DNA of 64,000 nucleotides, from positions 248,001 to 312,000 of the forward strand of contig WFMF01000184.1 of the NCBI GenBank assembly GCA_011033025.1. Direction: 5' to 3'. The notes beneath the pieces were generated by a model. The model saw only the letters and a list, made by a program, of their open reading frames with translations. It had not been told where the DNA came from and ran no database searches. A program made the translations under genes and the position numbers. Every line of letters starts with the position of its first letter. The first letter of the stretch is position 1. The DNA is from Beroe forskalii. Lineage: Eukaryota > Ctenophora > Nuda > Beroida > Beroidae. Below, one piece after another: positions 46,201 to 56,758 of the stretch.

Positions 46201-49200
46201 TGACAACACCCTGACAACACCCTGACAACACCCTGACAACACCCTGACAACACCCTGACAACACCCCTCAGGATGAGTATGAGAGCAGTAGCAGATCACG
46301 AGATTACAGGGCCTCCCCTATCACCTTGACAACACCTTGACAACACCATCTTCCTCTTCATTACAGTACCATCCTCTGGCAGATACTCCTCCCATTACAG
46401 TACTATCACCTTGACAACACCCTGACAACACCTTGACAACACCCTGACAACACCCTGACAACACCCTGACAACACCCTGACAACACCCCTCAGGATGAGT
46501 ATGAGAGCAGTAGCAGATCACGAGATTACAGGGCCTCCCCCTACTCTGACCCCCACTACTCATCTTCCTCTTACTACTCATCCTCTCACAGATACTCCTC
46601 CCATTACAGTACTATCACCCTGACAACACCCTGACAACACCCTGACAACACCCTGACAACACCCTGACAACACCCTGACAACACCCTGACAACACCTTAC
46701 AGTACTATCACCCTGACAACACCCTGACAACACCTTGACAACACCCTGACAACACCTTGACAACACCTTGACAACACCTTGACAACACCCTGACAACACC
46801 TGACAACACCCTGACAACACCCTGACAACACCATGACAACACCCCTCAGGATGAGTATGAGAGCAGTAGCAGATCACGAGATTACAGGGCCTCCCCCTAC
46901 TCTGACCCCCACTACTCATCTTCCTCTTACTACTCATCCTCTCACAGATACTCCTCTCATTACAGTACTATCACCTTGACAACACCTTGACAACACCCTG
47001 ACAACACCTTGACAACACCCTACAGCAGTCACCGGGATAGAGACCGTGAGTATAGTATTAGGGGAAACGTTGTGACAGATACAGAAGTACATTTTAATGC
47101 ATTTTCATCCTCATTGGGGCAATGCAATAGCTCAATAGGTGCAGGAAAGTGCCCCATTTGGTTGCATTTGATTGCATTTGGTTGCATTTTGAATTAATTT
47201 AGCATTAAGGAATTTTCAAGGGCCTGGGTATTGACCGATCAACGTTTGCCACTGCAGGCGACTACCGAGACTACCGGGACTATCACAGAGACTCCTCCCG
47301 ACGAAGGGAGTCTTACGAGAGACGACCTGAGAGGGTGGAACACGAATATCCTGCCAAGAAAATGAAGAGTATATTTAAAATATAAATGTAGAAATGTAAA
47401 TATCTAAAGTGGTTCAAGTCCGTGCTCGTTTTTTGTCCGATAAAGGGGAACGCAGTCACCAGCTCTTTCATTAGGTCCTTACTAGCCAGGAAAATTAATA
47501 ATCATTCTGCATGTACTAGAACAAAATTTAGAATTATGACAGTTTGTTTGTTGTGAATTTATTATCAAGAATAAATGTAATTAATTGTTGGTGTCACACC
47601 GCCTATTTTTCGTGCGCATGGGTTTAGAACTTTGACGGTTTGTAGTGACTTTTTGGATTCAGGGATGAAACGGGTCAATAATTGATGATGTCTTAATTCC
47701 GCCTATTATCTTCGTGTAGAGTGGTGGTAGGTAACTTTGTTGGTGCCGAGGCTTGGTTTCGATTGTCACAAACAAATTACGGCTACATTGTCTCTACAAG
47801 GCGTGAGCACACACTTTCTCTGTCAAATTAAAATCTGTCAATAATTAATGGGTTTTATTAGCCGCAGTGATGTTTATTGTCAGTTATGTGGTTTTACATG
47901 TACTGACAAGTATTGGTTTGTTTCGGATCTCTCTTTAGTTTCGTATGTTTGAAGATATACCTGAGTCCAGCCTTTGTTGTATAATATGGTCTTTGAAGGC
48001 TTGAAAAGGCCTTAAATTTTCCTGATTAGAAATTATCTACGGACCTGAACATCAATTCATATTATTATCTCGAGGGGGAGGAAAATAACTTAGTACACGA
48101 TTTTCAGTAAAACTTAGAAAATAAGAGGTTTATCTGAGTCAAAATTAGGAAATAAAAGGCTTTTCTGAGCCAAACATATTATGAAATGATAAGGTTTTTC
48201 AAACTTAGAAAATAAGTTAATTTCTTTCAGGAAGATGAATCCTGCTGACACAGAGCTGAATGGGCCCCGAGGAGTGGAGATCAGTTCCGCTGGTTTGGTG
48301 GTTGTGGCGGACACTACCAACCACTGCGTGAGTCATAGTTCTTTTTGTGAAAATTATTTATCTGGAAAATTAGTTCTTACACCGCCTGCCGACGACTAGC
48401 ACGCATGCTATTCGAAGGCTCCTGTTTTTCAAACTTTCAGTTTTTCAACTTGCTCCCTTGTGGAAATTTTAGTCATTGGGTGAAGAACCCCCTGAAATTT
48501 GCGATGAATTCCTCTAAATACATAAATTCTACAACTTCTGTTTTCTATCACGTTTCAATATTAAATTTTCCTCCCAACACCACTTGAAGTGAAATGTGAA
48601 AGCTTAGAATATAATATTGAACATATAAAATTGACGAAAAGAAACTAAATTGTTTTCTCTATTAGAAAGGATAAAACGAAATTATATGGAATCACTGCGT
48701 GAATTTTATAGGTTTTATCCTACCGTCGGTTTGTCTAGACCATGTATCGCTAGCAATTGACCTAATTGTTGACCTTAGTCCGGTTTTTTTCGTTTATTGC
48801 TGGAAATTGCGTTCTGTAATCGATTTAGGCTTTTTTCTTTGTCCTTCGGGTGACACTTAGTATTGTGTAACTAAGCGAATGTATAGATCTTGCTTCCTTA
48901 TATTTGAACAGTTTCTTTGACAAATCTGATTTGAACTTTTCCGTTTTCACTGGTTTATATAGTCTGAAATTTGTCGATTGATGGAGGCAAAGCATGTATC
49001 CCTGGCTTGAGACCTCCTTGTGTCTTGCATACTTTGTCTCGTTTTATGTACTGTGAAATAACTTGCTTCGCCGAAACCTGTTTTGCCATTCAATCTAATT
49101 AGCAATTCAATCTAATTAGCATTTCAATCCAATTTGAAACACAAGGAAATTAATTGATTGCCCTGAAGCGCTGATCATATATAATTGGGCTTACTTCTCA

Positions 49201-52200
49201 GATGTACATTACATAATGGACTTCCTATCTTCTATAACACATTACCAGTGTCAAATTTCAATGGTAATATCGTCATGTTAAATTCTTGACAAGTGTATAT
49301 TGTCATGTTAACGTGATGCGAGATATCTGACACCACCGTATAAGGTTATTTTTTTGAAAAACCTATCATTGTATAATAATATGATCTCAATTCTCAATTT
49401 CTTTATCTGATGTTGTACAAATCCGAAAATTTTATGTCTCAAGTCTCAACATTAATAATTAATCAAATTAAGGCTTTCTTTCATTGTTTGCTAATTGCTG
49501 TGTTGCGGGGGTTTTGATTCTCATTAATCTGATTAAGCATTTTGGAATGATCTTAACTATTCGCATGATTCAATCAAGAATTAGTTTAAATTTGATTGAT
49601 TTCGAGCTAATTAAACACCTTACCTTTTTGCATGCCTGCAGTTTGCAGGATTTAGAAATCCCAAGGAAGGCTCCATATTTGGGATTATATGCTGAATTTC
49701 ATTTCCTGATATCGTTAAACCTCTATTAGTTTCAGCCACTCTTCTGCCACCGATCTAGGTGTTCAACTGTGGTCTAAGCTAGAAGCGGTAGAGTCATTCT
49801 AGAGTCACTAGAGGCACTCTAGAGTCATTGGTGAAATGGCTTTCAAAGTACTGAAGATCAGATCCAGATCTCAAGACGCTATATAGTGCCCAGTGCTTGC
49901 TTCGGAGGTGGAGAATTCGTAGAAAATCTCTAGTATTTTCAGCACTCTTTCGAAAATTCACCCTCCCCTCACCGCCAAAAGAACGATTAAAAGTTCCATC
50001 TGAGATGGAAAATTGTATCCGTCATATGTTGTACATCCCCGAATCGCCGAGATGTATCGTAGAAACTAGAAATGTGTTTCTCGCTTGCTCGCTCGCTTGC
50101 TTATTTTACAGTTTTGCTTAGCCCGTTCAGTTTAGTGCTGTTTAATATATAGTGTTAAATAGTTTGTTGTTCTGGTTCTGATGTAACTTGTACGGTTTTT
50201 TGGAGCACAAGTTGTGATTGCACAGATATCAAACTTGTCCGGATTTGATTTTGCTACGAGTCGTTTGCTTTGAAACGTCGGCTTTAGCATGACTTTTTCA
50301 TCATTTATTCATTCACAATCAAATTCAATGTCACTCGTTAATTAATTAATCTTGAAAGCTTCTGTTTTGATCTTGATGCCTTACAAGGGGCAAAATTACG
50401 GCATTGGAAATTTCGTTGGGGTGAAAAAGTGGGATTTTTTTCTCGAAAAATCCCCAAATTTTACATACTCAGTCGTTATTTAATTTCCACGCTCAGGTGA
50501 AGCTGTACTCACGTGAGGGAAATCATATCAGAACTGTTGGACAGGAAGGATCAAAGGCTGGACAGATGAGACACAGCTAAATTTATCGATAACTTCCGGC
50601 CGGGGTTTTTTTTCGAGTCGCCAACGAAAAATTGATTCACAATACTAAACCATTATATTGATCGGCAGTCCCAACTCCCAATCATCTTTGCCATTGGTGA
50701 GAGACATTAAGCTATATGGGGACTGGGGAAGGCAGCCATAAAGTACCTTTGCAGAGGAAAAATAACGGAAGTATCTGCCAAAAATACGTAGATTCGTATT
50801 TTTGCCGCATTTTAAATAAAATACCACTTTCAACAACCTTACAGATGCGGACCCCGAGTGGTGTGTCTCTTGACACGGCTGATAACATCTACATCACTGA
50901 CACAGAGCTACACCGAGTTACTGTGTTCTCTGTGAATGGGGAGTACCTCCACCACTTCGGGAAAAAGGGTGAGGAATTTGAAATAGTACTAATAAAATAC
51001 ATGACTTAGGCAAAAAGGGTGAGAGGGATTTAGTGTACAAAATATTACCAATATTGGCGGAGTTATTACCTCACCCTTTTCCAAATACCCACTTACCCAC
51101 GAGTTTCTTGGGCCTTCGGCCGCTCGTGTGGTTTGTACTTTGTAGTTCACAAGTTCCTCAGGTGGTTTGTACTACTTTTTACTCGTTACTGTTCCCTTCA
51201 ATCGGGGTGTCTGTATGAGCCTCTTGTAGAATTGTAGATCCGTCCCACGTTTAGCAGTAGTGGTAGAACCCTTCATTGTCCATTGCGCCCTGCAATACCG
51301 TGCACCTCTCTTTAATTCCCATATCTATTGACATAGACTTCAAGTTATTTCGCGTATCAGCTTTCATACAATCAGTGTTCTCAGTACTGTATTCACTCTA
51401 TGACGCTGAACAGGTGTGCGTATTATAATTTGTCAAATTTTCCTGAATTCTGCACTTTGTAAATGAGTAGTGAGTGCTAATATGCCAATAGTTTGTTGTG
51501 CTGTACAAATATTGTACAATGTACGAATGTACATTCGTAGTATGATACCAGAAAATTTAAAAATTACAGTTGTTATTTTGGATTTCTTTTCCCTCTGGTT
51601 TTAGTAAATGAAGGTTTCATCTCAGTAGTCGGTTTGCACATGTATTGACAATTGTCGGAGGTTAACCGGTTATGTCTTTTTTGAATTGTGGTGATGAAAA
51701 GTATACCTAGACGTTAATATTTTTCACTTCAAATGACTAATGTTCAATCTACATATTATATTTGAATTCGTTGTACAAACGGACTGTTTGCAAAATTCAA
51801 TACCAGATCATGTATCTCGTACATATTACATAACCATAGCTTTCATATTAATGATCTTGGGCATGTTTTGAGCCAAAATCTTCCGTAGAATCAAGAATAT
51901 AGTACATTTTGTGTTTGAAATGTATAAAAAATGTATGGAGTCACTGTGCATCTGAATTCTCGTAGGTATAAACTCCTTCCGTAATTTTCACGTCTATAAC
52001 ACCGATCATTGACTACAACAAACGTGCCCTGAATGCAATAGGCGTTCAACTTGTGACATCATCATGATGGTTTAGAATGGTGAGTTGATTACGTATTAAA
52101 TCGCCTATGTTTTTCGTCAAGGTTTTATAGTTTATACTTGCAGATGTACCATGCGTTTCTGTAAGTCCAGCTGTTGTTTCCTGTAATATCTCTCACTAGT

Positions 52201-53221
52201 CACTGTATATTGCTGCCAGTGCTGTTTCAACGATTATGTTAAACTTCTATGAAATACATTGACACGCGCTTCAGGATCCGAAGTTTGGGATACTGATACT
52301 TCCCGAGGGATGTATCAGGTTTAGACTCGAGCCCGAAGAGTGAGGGTCCAAACAATGTATGGTCTCGATCAGGCAGTTGCCTATGTATTGTACGGGCCGT
52401 GAATAAATCAATTTGAATTTGAATTTGGTGAACTCTCGCAGGTTCTGAAAACGGAGAGTTTCTCTTCCCCTCCGACGTTGCAGTTGACAAGTGTAACAAT
52501 GTCTTTGTGGCTGACTGTGACAACAACAGAATCCAGGTATGTGTCGATATGGTTGACTTCGAGAATTTGCAGATTTTAGTGGTATTTTAAGAATGTTATG
52601 GGAATTTTCAGAATATTAGTTTCGTTCCCCGAGGCATTTCATCTACCTACCTAGCTTCGTTTCCGAGGGGTGCAATCCCCCGATTCGAAGATTTGAAGTG
52701 CTGTAATTTAGCATATTTATAAAATGGATTAATATTAGATCTACGAATTAGTTCTTTGTGTTGATACACTGCCTTCAACAATGTAATCGGCATAGTTTTA
52801 GGGATTCTTTGTTGACTGTCAATCTAACTGAAGAATGTAAATGTTGAGTGTTATCAAGATAATCATGAGTCTAATAAGTTCACACTTTCCAGCTCCTCAA
52901 ATCCAAATTCTGCAAAAATCTCAAGAATTGCATTTTCCTGTGAAACATCGCTATTCGCTTATTCGCTGAAGTTTTTGGTTGGGCAATTTAGGTTTTCCGA
53001 CTTTTGAATTCTTTAGTCTCCTCATTGAATGGTACAAGTTTTATATAATCTCTATCTTTTATCTGCTTCATCAGGTATTTGACAAAGAAGGCCAGTTCAT
53101 CAGATCAATCAATCTGGACAAAGCTGGTACAACCCTAAAGAAACCTCTAGCTGTTGCTGTTGATATGCATGGTAATGTTGCTGTGTGTGATACAGGTCAC
53201 CACCGAGTTTGGTTGCTTTAG
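37220..53221 (+). CDS. NHL-repeat beta-propeller protein (TRIM-NHL-like), N-terminus not found
   Basis: Exons at about 37220-37355, 39053-39252, 43658(or 43670)-43760, 44100-44237, 46850-47045 (earlier copies upstream), 47258-47368, 48241-48327, 50497-50567, 50845-50968, 52442-52536 and 53075-53221. Blades recognised by P-x-G-V-A-V-D ... VAD..N.R..V: FRFPTGLAFHPSGYVVVVD, LKNPNGVAVDNNGYFYVAD, LKSPTVVSLD, LNGPRGVEISSAGLVVVAD, MRTPSGVSLDTADNIYITD, FLFPSDVAVDKCNNVFVAD and LKKPLAVAVDMHGNVAVCD, ending HHRVWLL. Between blades three and four sits a Ser/Tyr/Arg-rich insert (DEYESSSRSRDYR ... DYRDYRDYHRDSSRRR). Known: NHL propellers bind RNA or protein, typically in TRIM-NHL or LIN-41-like regulators. 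No RING or B-box was found upstream. The 3' joins are in phase, but exon 3/4 and the join at 47368 are not, no donor is visible after 50567, and a 15-bp duplication splits the first two blades. Either the gene is decaying, or the assembly has indels. Confidence 0.75.
37356..39052. other. Intron of the NHL gene
   Basis: AT-rich. A short GGGTTTTGACGGGC-like repeat run is at 37366-37455. A matched pair of inverted segments (ACAGTCACTGTTCAAAA near 38288 and TTTTTGAACAGTGACTGAA near 38366) gives a hairpin of about 95 bp. No exon supported. Confidence 0.5.
41789..42136 (+). CDS. Short basic frame inside the transposon, unidentified
   Basis: 115 codons, MFSLLIGFLMLGPSKSQAIQ to RFHRLQRLKN, with many Lys/Arg and a hydrophobic start. 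It is the only sizeable plus-strand frame in the part of the element missing from copy A. I do not recognise it. It could be a remnant of a transposase or accessory protein, or chance. Confidence 0.25.
   Translation: MFSLLIGFLMLGPSKSQAIQQLMHYVECRLKLRETLLFFVNWEDKSGKLPRPRLQLNEKYRVFNLSILSKQVRSFRNVICLEKRGFTHISDIKRVLQLIEAKKVSRFHRLQRLKN
42595..42795. repeat. 60-bp tandem repeat with AGACGTGAT/ATCACGTCT arms
   Basis: Three units, the last diverged, each with AGACGTGAT, then ATCACGTCT and GCCACGCTCAGCGCG. The same motifs recur near both transposon ends (GATCACGTCTCTC near 39428; CACGTCTCGAGAGG and GCCACGCTGAGCGTGGC at 43030-43070). This is the usual arrangement of subterminal transposase-binding repeats. 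Confidence 0.85.
43420..43470. repeat. Near-perfect 50-bp palindrome
   Basis: GCTGAGAACGGTCCAAAATA pairs with its complement ending TTTTGGACCATTCTCAGC around a short CATCTGATC centre. One mismatch in the stem. It lies in the NHL intron just outside the transposon. Confidence 0.85.
43751..43804 (+). repeat. Triplicated exon end and splice donor in the NHL gene (3 x 18 bp)
   Basis: Three consecutive 18-bp units TACAACCCAAGTTAGTTT (third with one change). The first ten bases of the first unit are the end of the blade-two exon (VYNP) and GTTAGT is its donor, so the donor exists in triplicate. Reading into the second unit meets a TAG in frame. Confidence 0.9.
44440..47025. repeat. Amplified Ser/Tyr-rich exon mixed with a 10-bp CTGACAACAC minisatellite
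   Basis: Six good copies of an exon start (acceptor cccctcag, then GATGAGTATGAGAGC) begin at 44675, 45432, 45953, 46272, 46494 and 46850. More fragmentary copies lie near 44980, 45243 and 45729. Most encode DEYESSSRSRDYRASPYSD, then PHYSSSSYYSSSHRY. Between them run long arrays of CTGACAACAC or TTGACAACAC. On the plus strand the array contains TGA in every frame each 30 bp. The long Gly/Cys/Val frames on the minus strand are artefacts of the 10-bp period. The genuine exon end is probably CAGCAGTCACCGGGATAGAG followed by ACC and gtgagt (47045), which joins in phase to the exon at 47258. Confidence 0.92.
47369..50496. other. Introns of the NHL gene around the blade-four exon
   Basis: AT-rich, with no repeat array or exon except 48241-48327. 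The frame following the exon at 47258 runs to a TAA at 47383-47385, so read-through there would end the protein. At 50410-50465 there is a GAAAAAGTGGGATTTTT/AAAAATCCCCAAATTT motif related to the element repeats at 32571. Confidence 0.5.
50969..52441. other. Intron of the NHL gene
   Basis: No exon, repeat array or inverted repeat that I can support in this stretch; moderately AT-rich. Confidence 0.5.
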
Positions 53222-53605
53222 AGTATGTTGCTAATTGTTGGTTGCTATGTTACAATGGTTGCTATGTTACAATGGTTGCTATGGAAACTGGCACAACCCT
53301 AAAGAAACCTCTAGCTGTTGCTGTTGATATGCATGGTAATGTTGCTGTGTGTGATACAGGTCATCACCGAGTTTGGTTGCTTTAGAATGTGTTGCTAAGT
53401 GTTGGTTGCTATGTTGCAATGGTTGCTATGGAAACTATGACAACCCTAAAGAAACCTCTAGCTGTTGCTGTTGATATGCATGGTAATGTTGCTGTGTGTG
53501 ATACAGGTCACCACCGAGTTTGGTTGCTTTAGAATGTGTTGCTTAGTGGTGGTTGCTATGTTACAATGGTTGCCATAGAAACTGAAAGAAACCTCTGGCT
53601 GACTG
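53120..53605 (+). repeat. Tandem triplication of the terminal NHL exon and 3' flank
   Basis: The coding sequence from about residue GTTLKKPLAVAVD to HHRVWLL and stop at 53221, plus some 60 bases of TTGGTTGCTATG-rich flank, is repeated at about 53290-53400 and 53437-53545. Spacings are about 165 and 147 bp. A fourth fragment (GAAAGAAACCTCTGGCTG) is at 53582. Both extra copies keep the same frame and stop, but lack an acceptor consensus of their own (the exon start CAGGTATTTGACAAAG is not included). Confidence 0.93.
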
Positions 53606-53609
53606 AGTT

Positions 53610-56158
53610 GCTGCATTTCGTATTCATGATGGAAAATTCTCTGACAACATCACCTACAAAGAGACCGGTTGGTTTTCTCGTATATCCAGAAATCACCAAT
53701 CGATGGTTAGACACAATATCATGCAATTTAAATTAATTATTTTAAATTTGTAATGGATTAAATTTCTATTGTATTTTCAATTATATTAGCTTATTAGTTA
53801 TCATAATAATCTTTTGAATAAGAACTGCGGAAGCTTTTTTAAATAAATTATGCAAGTAGTTTTACGTTTTTTGTTTGATACGGAGTACAATTACACCCTA
53901 CAGTATTGGACATATGTGCACTCTACCAAATCGTTGAATCGGCCAATCCTACGCTGATCAGCTTTGATCAGAAATAGTTGGCGCTAATCAGCGCCGAGTC
54001 AGCGAATTGGCGAAGAGGCAAGAGCTTATTTTGCGCTGTTAAAAATAAAGTTTTAATCGACAAAGTGCTCTTTTTGCATTATCAGTACTAATGATGGACT
54101 AGATTTAGGACTTTATCAGATGTTGGTAAGCCAAGCTTCCATCGTAAACTTTCGTCGTAACTTTTGAAAAATCCAGTTATTATAAAATTCTCAAAATGAG
54201 AAGGTTTTAATCTTTATTTAAAATTATCACAGTAAGTATCATTATTCAATTTAATGGGGCCGGAGGGTCCAATGTCGATTTTCAGGGTTTTTTATTGCTC
54301 ACCTCTGAGACCTAAATCGCTGATTCTTGTAATTACAGGCGAATCCGCAATTCCAAAAACTTAGGTCAGGGTTGACATTTTTTATGGGGTAAAAACTTAC
54401 TGGTAGCTGGCGTTCTGCTCTATCGACTGTCAGAAATACCAAAAACTAGAAATCGACCTAGAACCCCGGCCTGCTTAATATTATCAAATATAATACTATT
54501 AAATTTAATCTAGTTATTTTTTTACAGTCAGTAATGCTGCCTGATATTTTTCGTTATTATGATAAATTTCCTTGTATTGAATGCTTGAAGAGGTGAGACT
54601 TGGGAATGAATCAATTCAGTCTCAACTTTTCAATGATTCGTTTTCAATGATATTATTACCTAAATTGCAATATTTTCTATTTTTCACATTTAATTTATTA
54701 CAATGGCCGCCTATTTATTCAGCGTCTTTGTCAATCATAATGACACACTGTATCATGTATTAATTTTGTAATCTGTATGTACATTTATACACTTAGAGTT
54801 TAGACACTCATGTACGTACTATCCTCTAAATGTACTCGTACACTGTACAATTGTATACTGTTGTACATTTTATACACTGACATAAAATATTATTCTGCAT
54901 TAACATTAATTTTACACTGTGTTCTTTTTGTATTCTGTACTCTCCACAATTGTGTAATGTATACACTTTTCGTGTCGTGGATGACTGTGTACACCAGTCG
55001 AATTAAATTGTACTTTTTACAACGTTGAAGGATATATTAGATACATTTTAACACAATACAACCCATCTAAGTAAACTGTACAACGTTAAAGGATACACAC
55101 ATTTTAACACGGGCAATGACAGCATATCACGGCACATGAAAGAGGAAAAAACAGTACACTACGTCATATGGAGAGGAGGATATACAAGTTTATTTTGATA
55201 TATTTATTTGAGGAAAACCGTCAACAACATTTCATCATCACACATAAATCACATCATTTCTAAGTCTATGACTTATTATATTCCACTGTATATATTTTGT
55301 ATGATTTGCTCTACGGTTTTAGTCAATAAATGTGCACTGCAGGGCAATGAAGTACTCAACAATTCAGTAGTATAATCATACCGGAAGTTTTGCCCGCCCT
55401 ATATATATATACTATTTTACGTTATATCGTCATTTTCCGAGCACTACTATATGTCACGCCTTCCTTGTAGTGCTATATATAAGTAGTGGAGTCAATTTTA
55501 TATGTTAAGGCGTAACTTGACTGATTTCATATATCCTCAATCTTTCAATCATGTCATTCATGTGAATTGTAATTTGTTTGTTGATTGATTCATCAGGAGC
55601 TTTTTGTTCTATAGTTTGTTGATTCACCAGTTTGTTAATCTAAATTTGCTGTGTGATTTAGTGTGGTTTTCATGAATTTATGCGAATTCTGCTTACCCAT
55701 GCAATGGTTGTACAACCAGGCAGAAAATTCTCTGTACCGTAATTGTTATATTTTCAAATTTCCCTCGACCATATCCCTATTTCCCGCCTCTCCTTCTACT
55801 ATTCATACAGTTTTACCTCTCCCTTTTCTCTCTTCACTTCCCAGTTCCTGTGAATGTAGGTACTTATCACAGACACTGTCACAGAATAACCATTTATCTC
55901 TGATGCGCCCTATTCGAGATGAATCATTGCTAATTCTATCCCATTTGAAAACCTTTCATCTCCTCCCACCCCCCCCCCCCCTTGGCATCTCAATGTTCAC
56001 GTTATGAAATTCGAACGATCCAATATTCCCATAGAAAGCTTCATGCCTCAAAGTTTCATCCTATTTAGTATTTACCCAATCACTTCACTAACCGCCTCCC
56101 CTAACTTCCTCACTACCTAACTTCCTCACTTACCTGATCCCCTCACTATTTCAATAAC
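53610..56158. other. Intergenic between the NHL gene and the Rap2-like gene
   Basis: Palindrome-rich patch GATCAGCTTTGATCAG and GGCGCTAATCAGCGCC at 53955-54000. AT-rich with many TGTACA-type motifs at 54780-55090. Pyrimidine-rich segment with a long C run near 55970, followed by CT-rich sequence up to the Rap2 start. No exon supported. Confidence 0.5.
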
Positions 56159-56188
56159 TTGATCAATAACCCTACCACTTTGCCTAGG

Positions 56189-56758
56189 ATGCCACGTCGG
56201 GAGTATAAAGTAGTTGTCCTCGGTTCCGGGGGAGTAGGTAAGAGTGCCCTTACCGTGCAATACTGCTGCGGTACCTTCGTCGAAAAGTACGACCCCACCA
56301 TCGAGGATTTCTACCGAAAGGACACGGAAATCGACAACGTTCCGATTACTCTCGAGATCCTCGATACAGCAGGGACCGAGCAGTTTGTCAGCATGAGGGA
56401 TTTGTATATTCAGAACGGACAGGGGTTTCTGATCGTGTATTCGATAGCGAACTACCATTCACTGCGGGATGCTTCCGGACTCAAAGACACCATCCTGAAC
56501 ATTAAACACTTGGACGAAGTGCCGATAGTTCTGGCGGGAAATAAGAAGGATCTGGAGGACCAGAGGGAGGCTTCCCCGCAGGATGGTAAGGATTTGGCGA
56601 AGGCGTGGGGATGTCCGTTCTTTGAAACTTCAGCCAAACAGGAGGTCGGCATTCCGGAGATTTTCACGGCGTTGGTTAAGGAAATGGATAGGATACCGTG
56701 TCAGAGTCACGGTAGACATAGGCGAAGGGGCAAGAGATCGAAGTGCACCATTCTGTGA
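56189..56758 (+). CDS. Rap2-like small GTPase, intronless
   Basis: A 189-residue frame from [20 protein letters not shown]; an in-frame ATG ten codons upstream (56159) is less likely because homology begins at the second. G1 GSGGVGKS; effector region [11 protein letters not shown] with the Phe that marks Rap2; G3 DTAGTEQF with Thr in place of Ras Gln61, typical of Rap; G4 NKKD; G5 ETSAK. A polybasic [10 protein letters not shown] tail precedes CTIL, a CAAX box whose final Leu predicts geranylgeranylation. Known: Rap2 proteins act at membranes in cytoskeletal and adhesion signalling through TNIK/MAP4K-type effectors. Codons are visibly more GC-rich than neighbouring genes. Vertebrate Rap2 genes are also largely intronless, so this may be ancestral rather than a recent retrocopy. 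Confidence 0.93.
   Translation: MPRREYKVVVLGSGGVGKSALTVQYCCGTFVEKYDPTIEDFYRKDTEIDNVPITLEILDTAGTEQFVSMRDLYIQNGQGFLIVYSIANYHSLRDASGLKDTILNIKHLDEVPIVLAGNKKDLEDQREASPQDGKDLAKAWGCPFFETSAKQEVGIPEIFTALVKEMDRIPCQSHGRHRRRGKRSKCTIL

Noticed and set aside
44330-46940. Long minus-strand frames rich in LSGCCQGVVRV
   Set aside because: They follow mechanically from the 10-bp CTGACAACAC array, which lacks stops on that strand. The genuine exon copies here are on the plus strand.
44440-47025. CRISPR-like array of repeats and spacers
   Set aside because: The genome is eukaryotic, the 'spacers' are near-identical exon copies, and the repeats are a 10-bp satellite.
115-53221. TRIM exons at the left and NHL exons at 37-53 kb as one TRIM-NHL gene
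   Set aside because: They are on opposite strands and the TRIM gene runs off the left edge; a single transcript is impossible without an inversion or misassembly.
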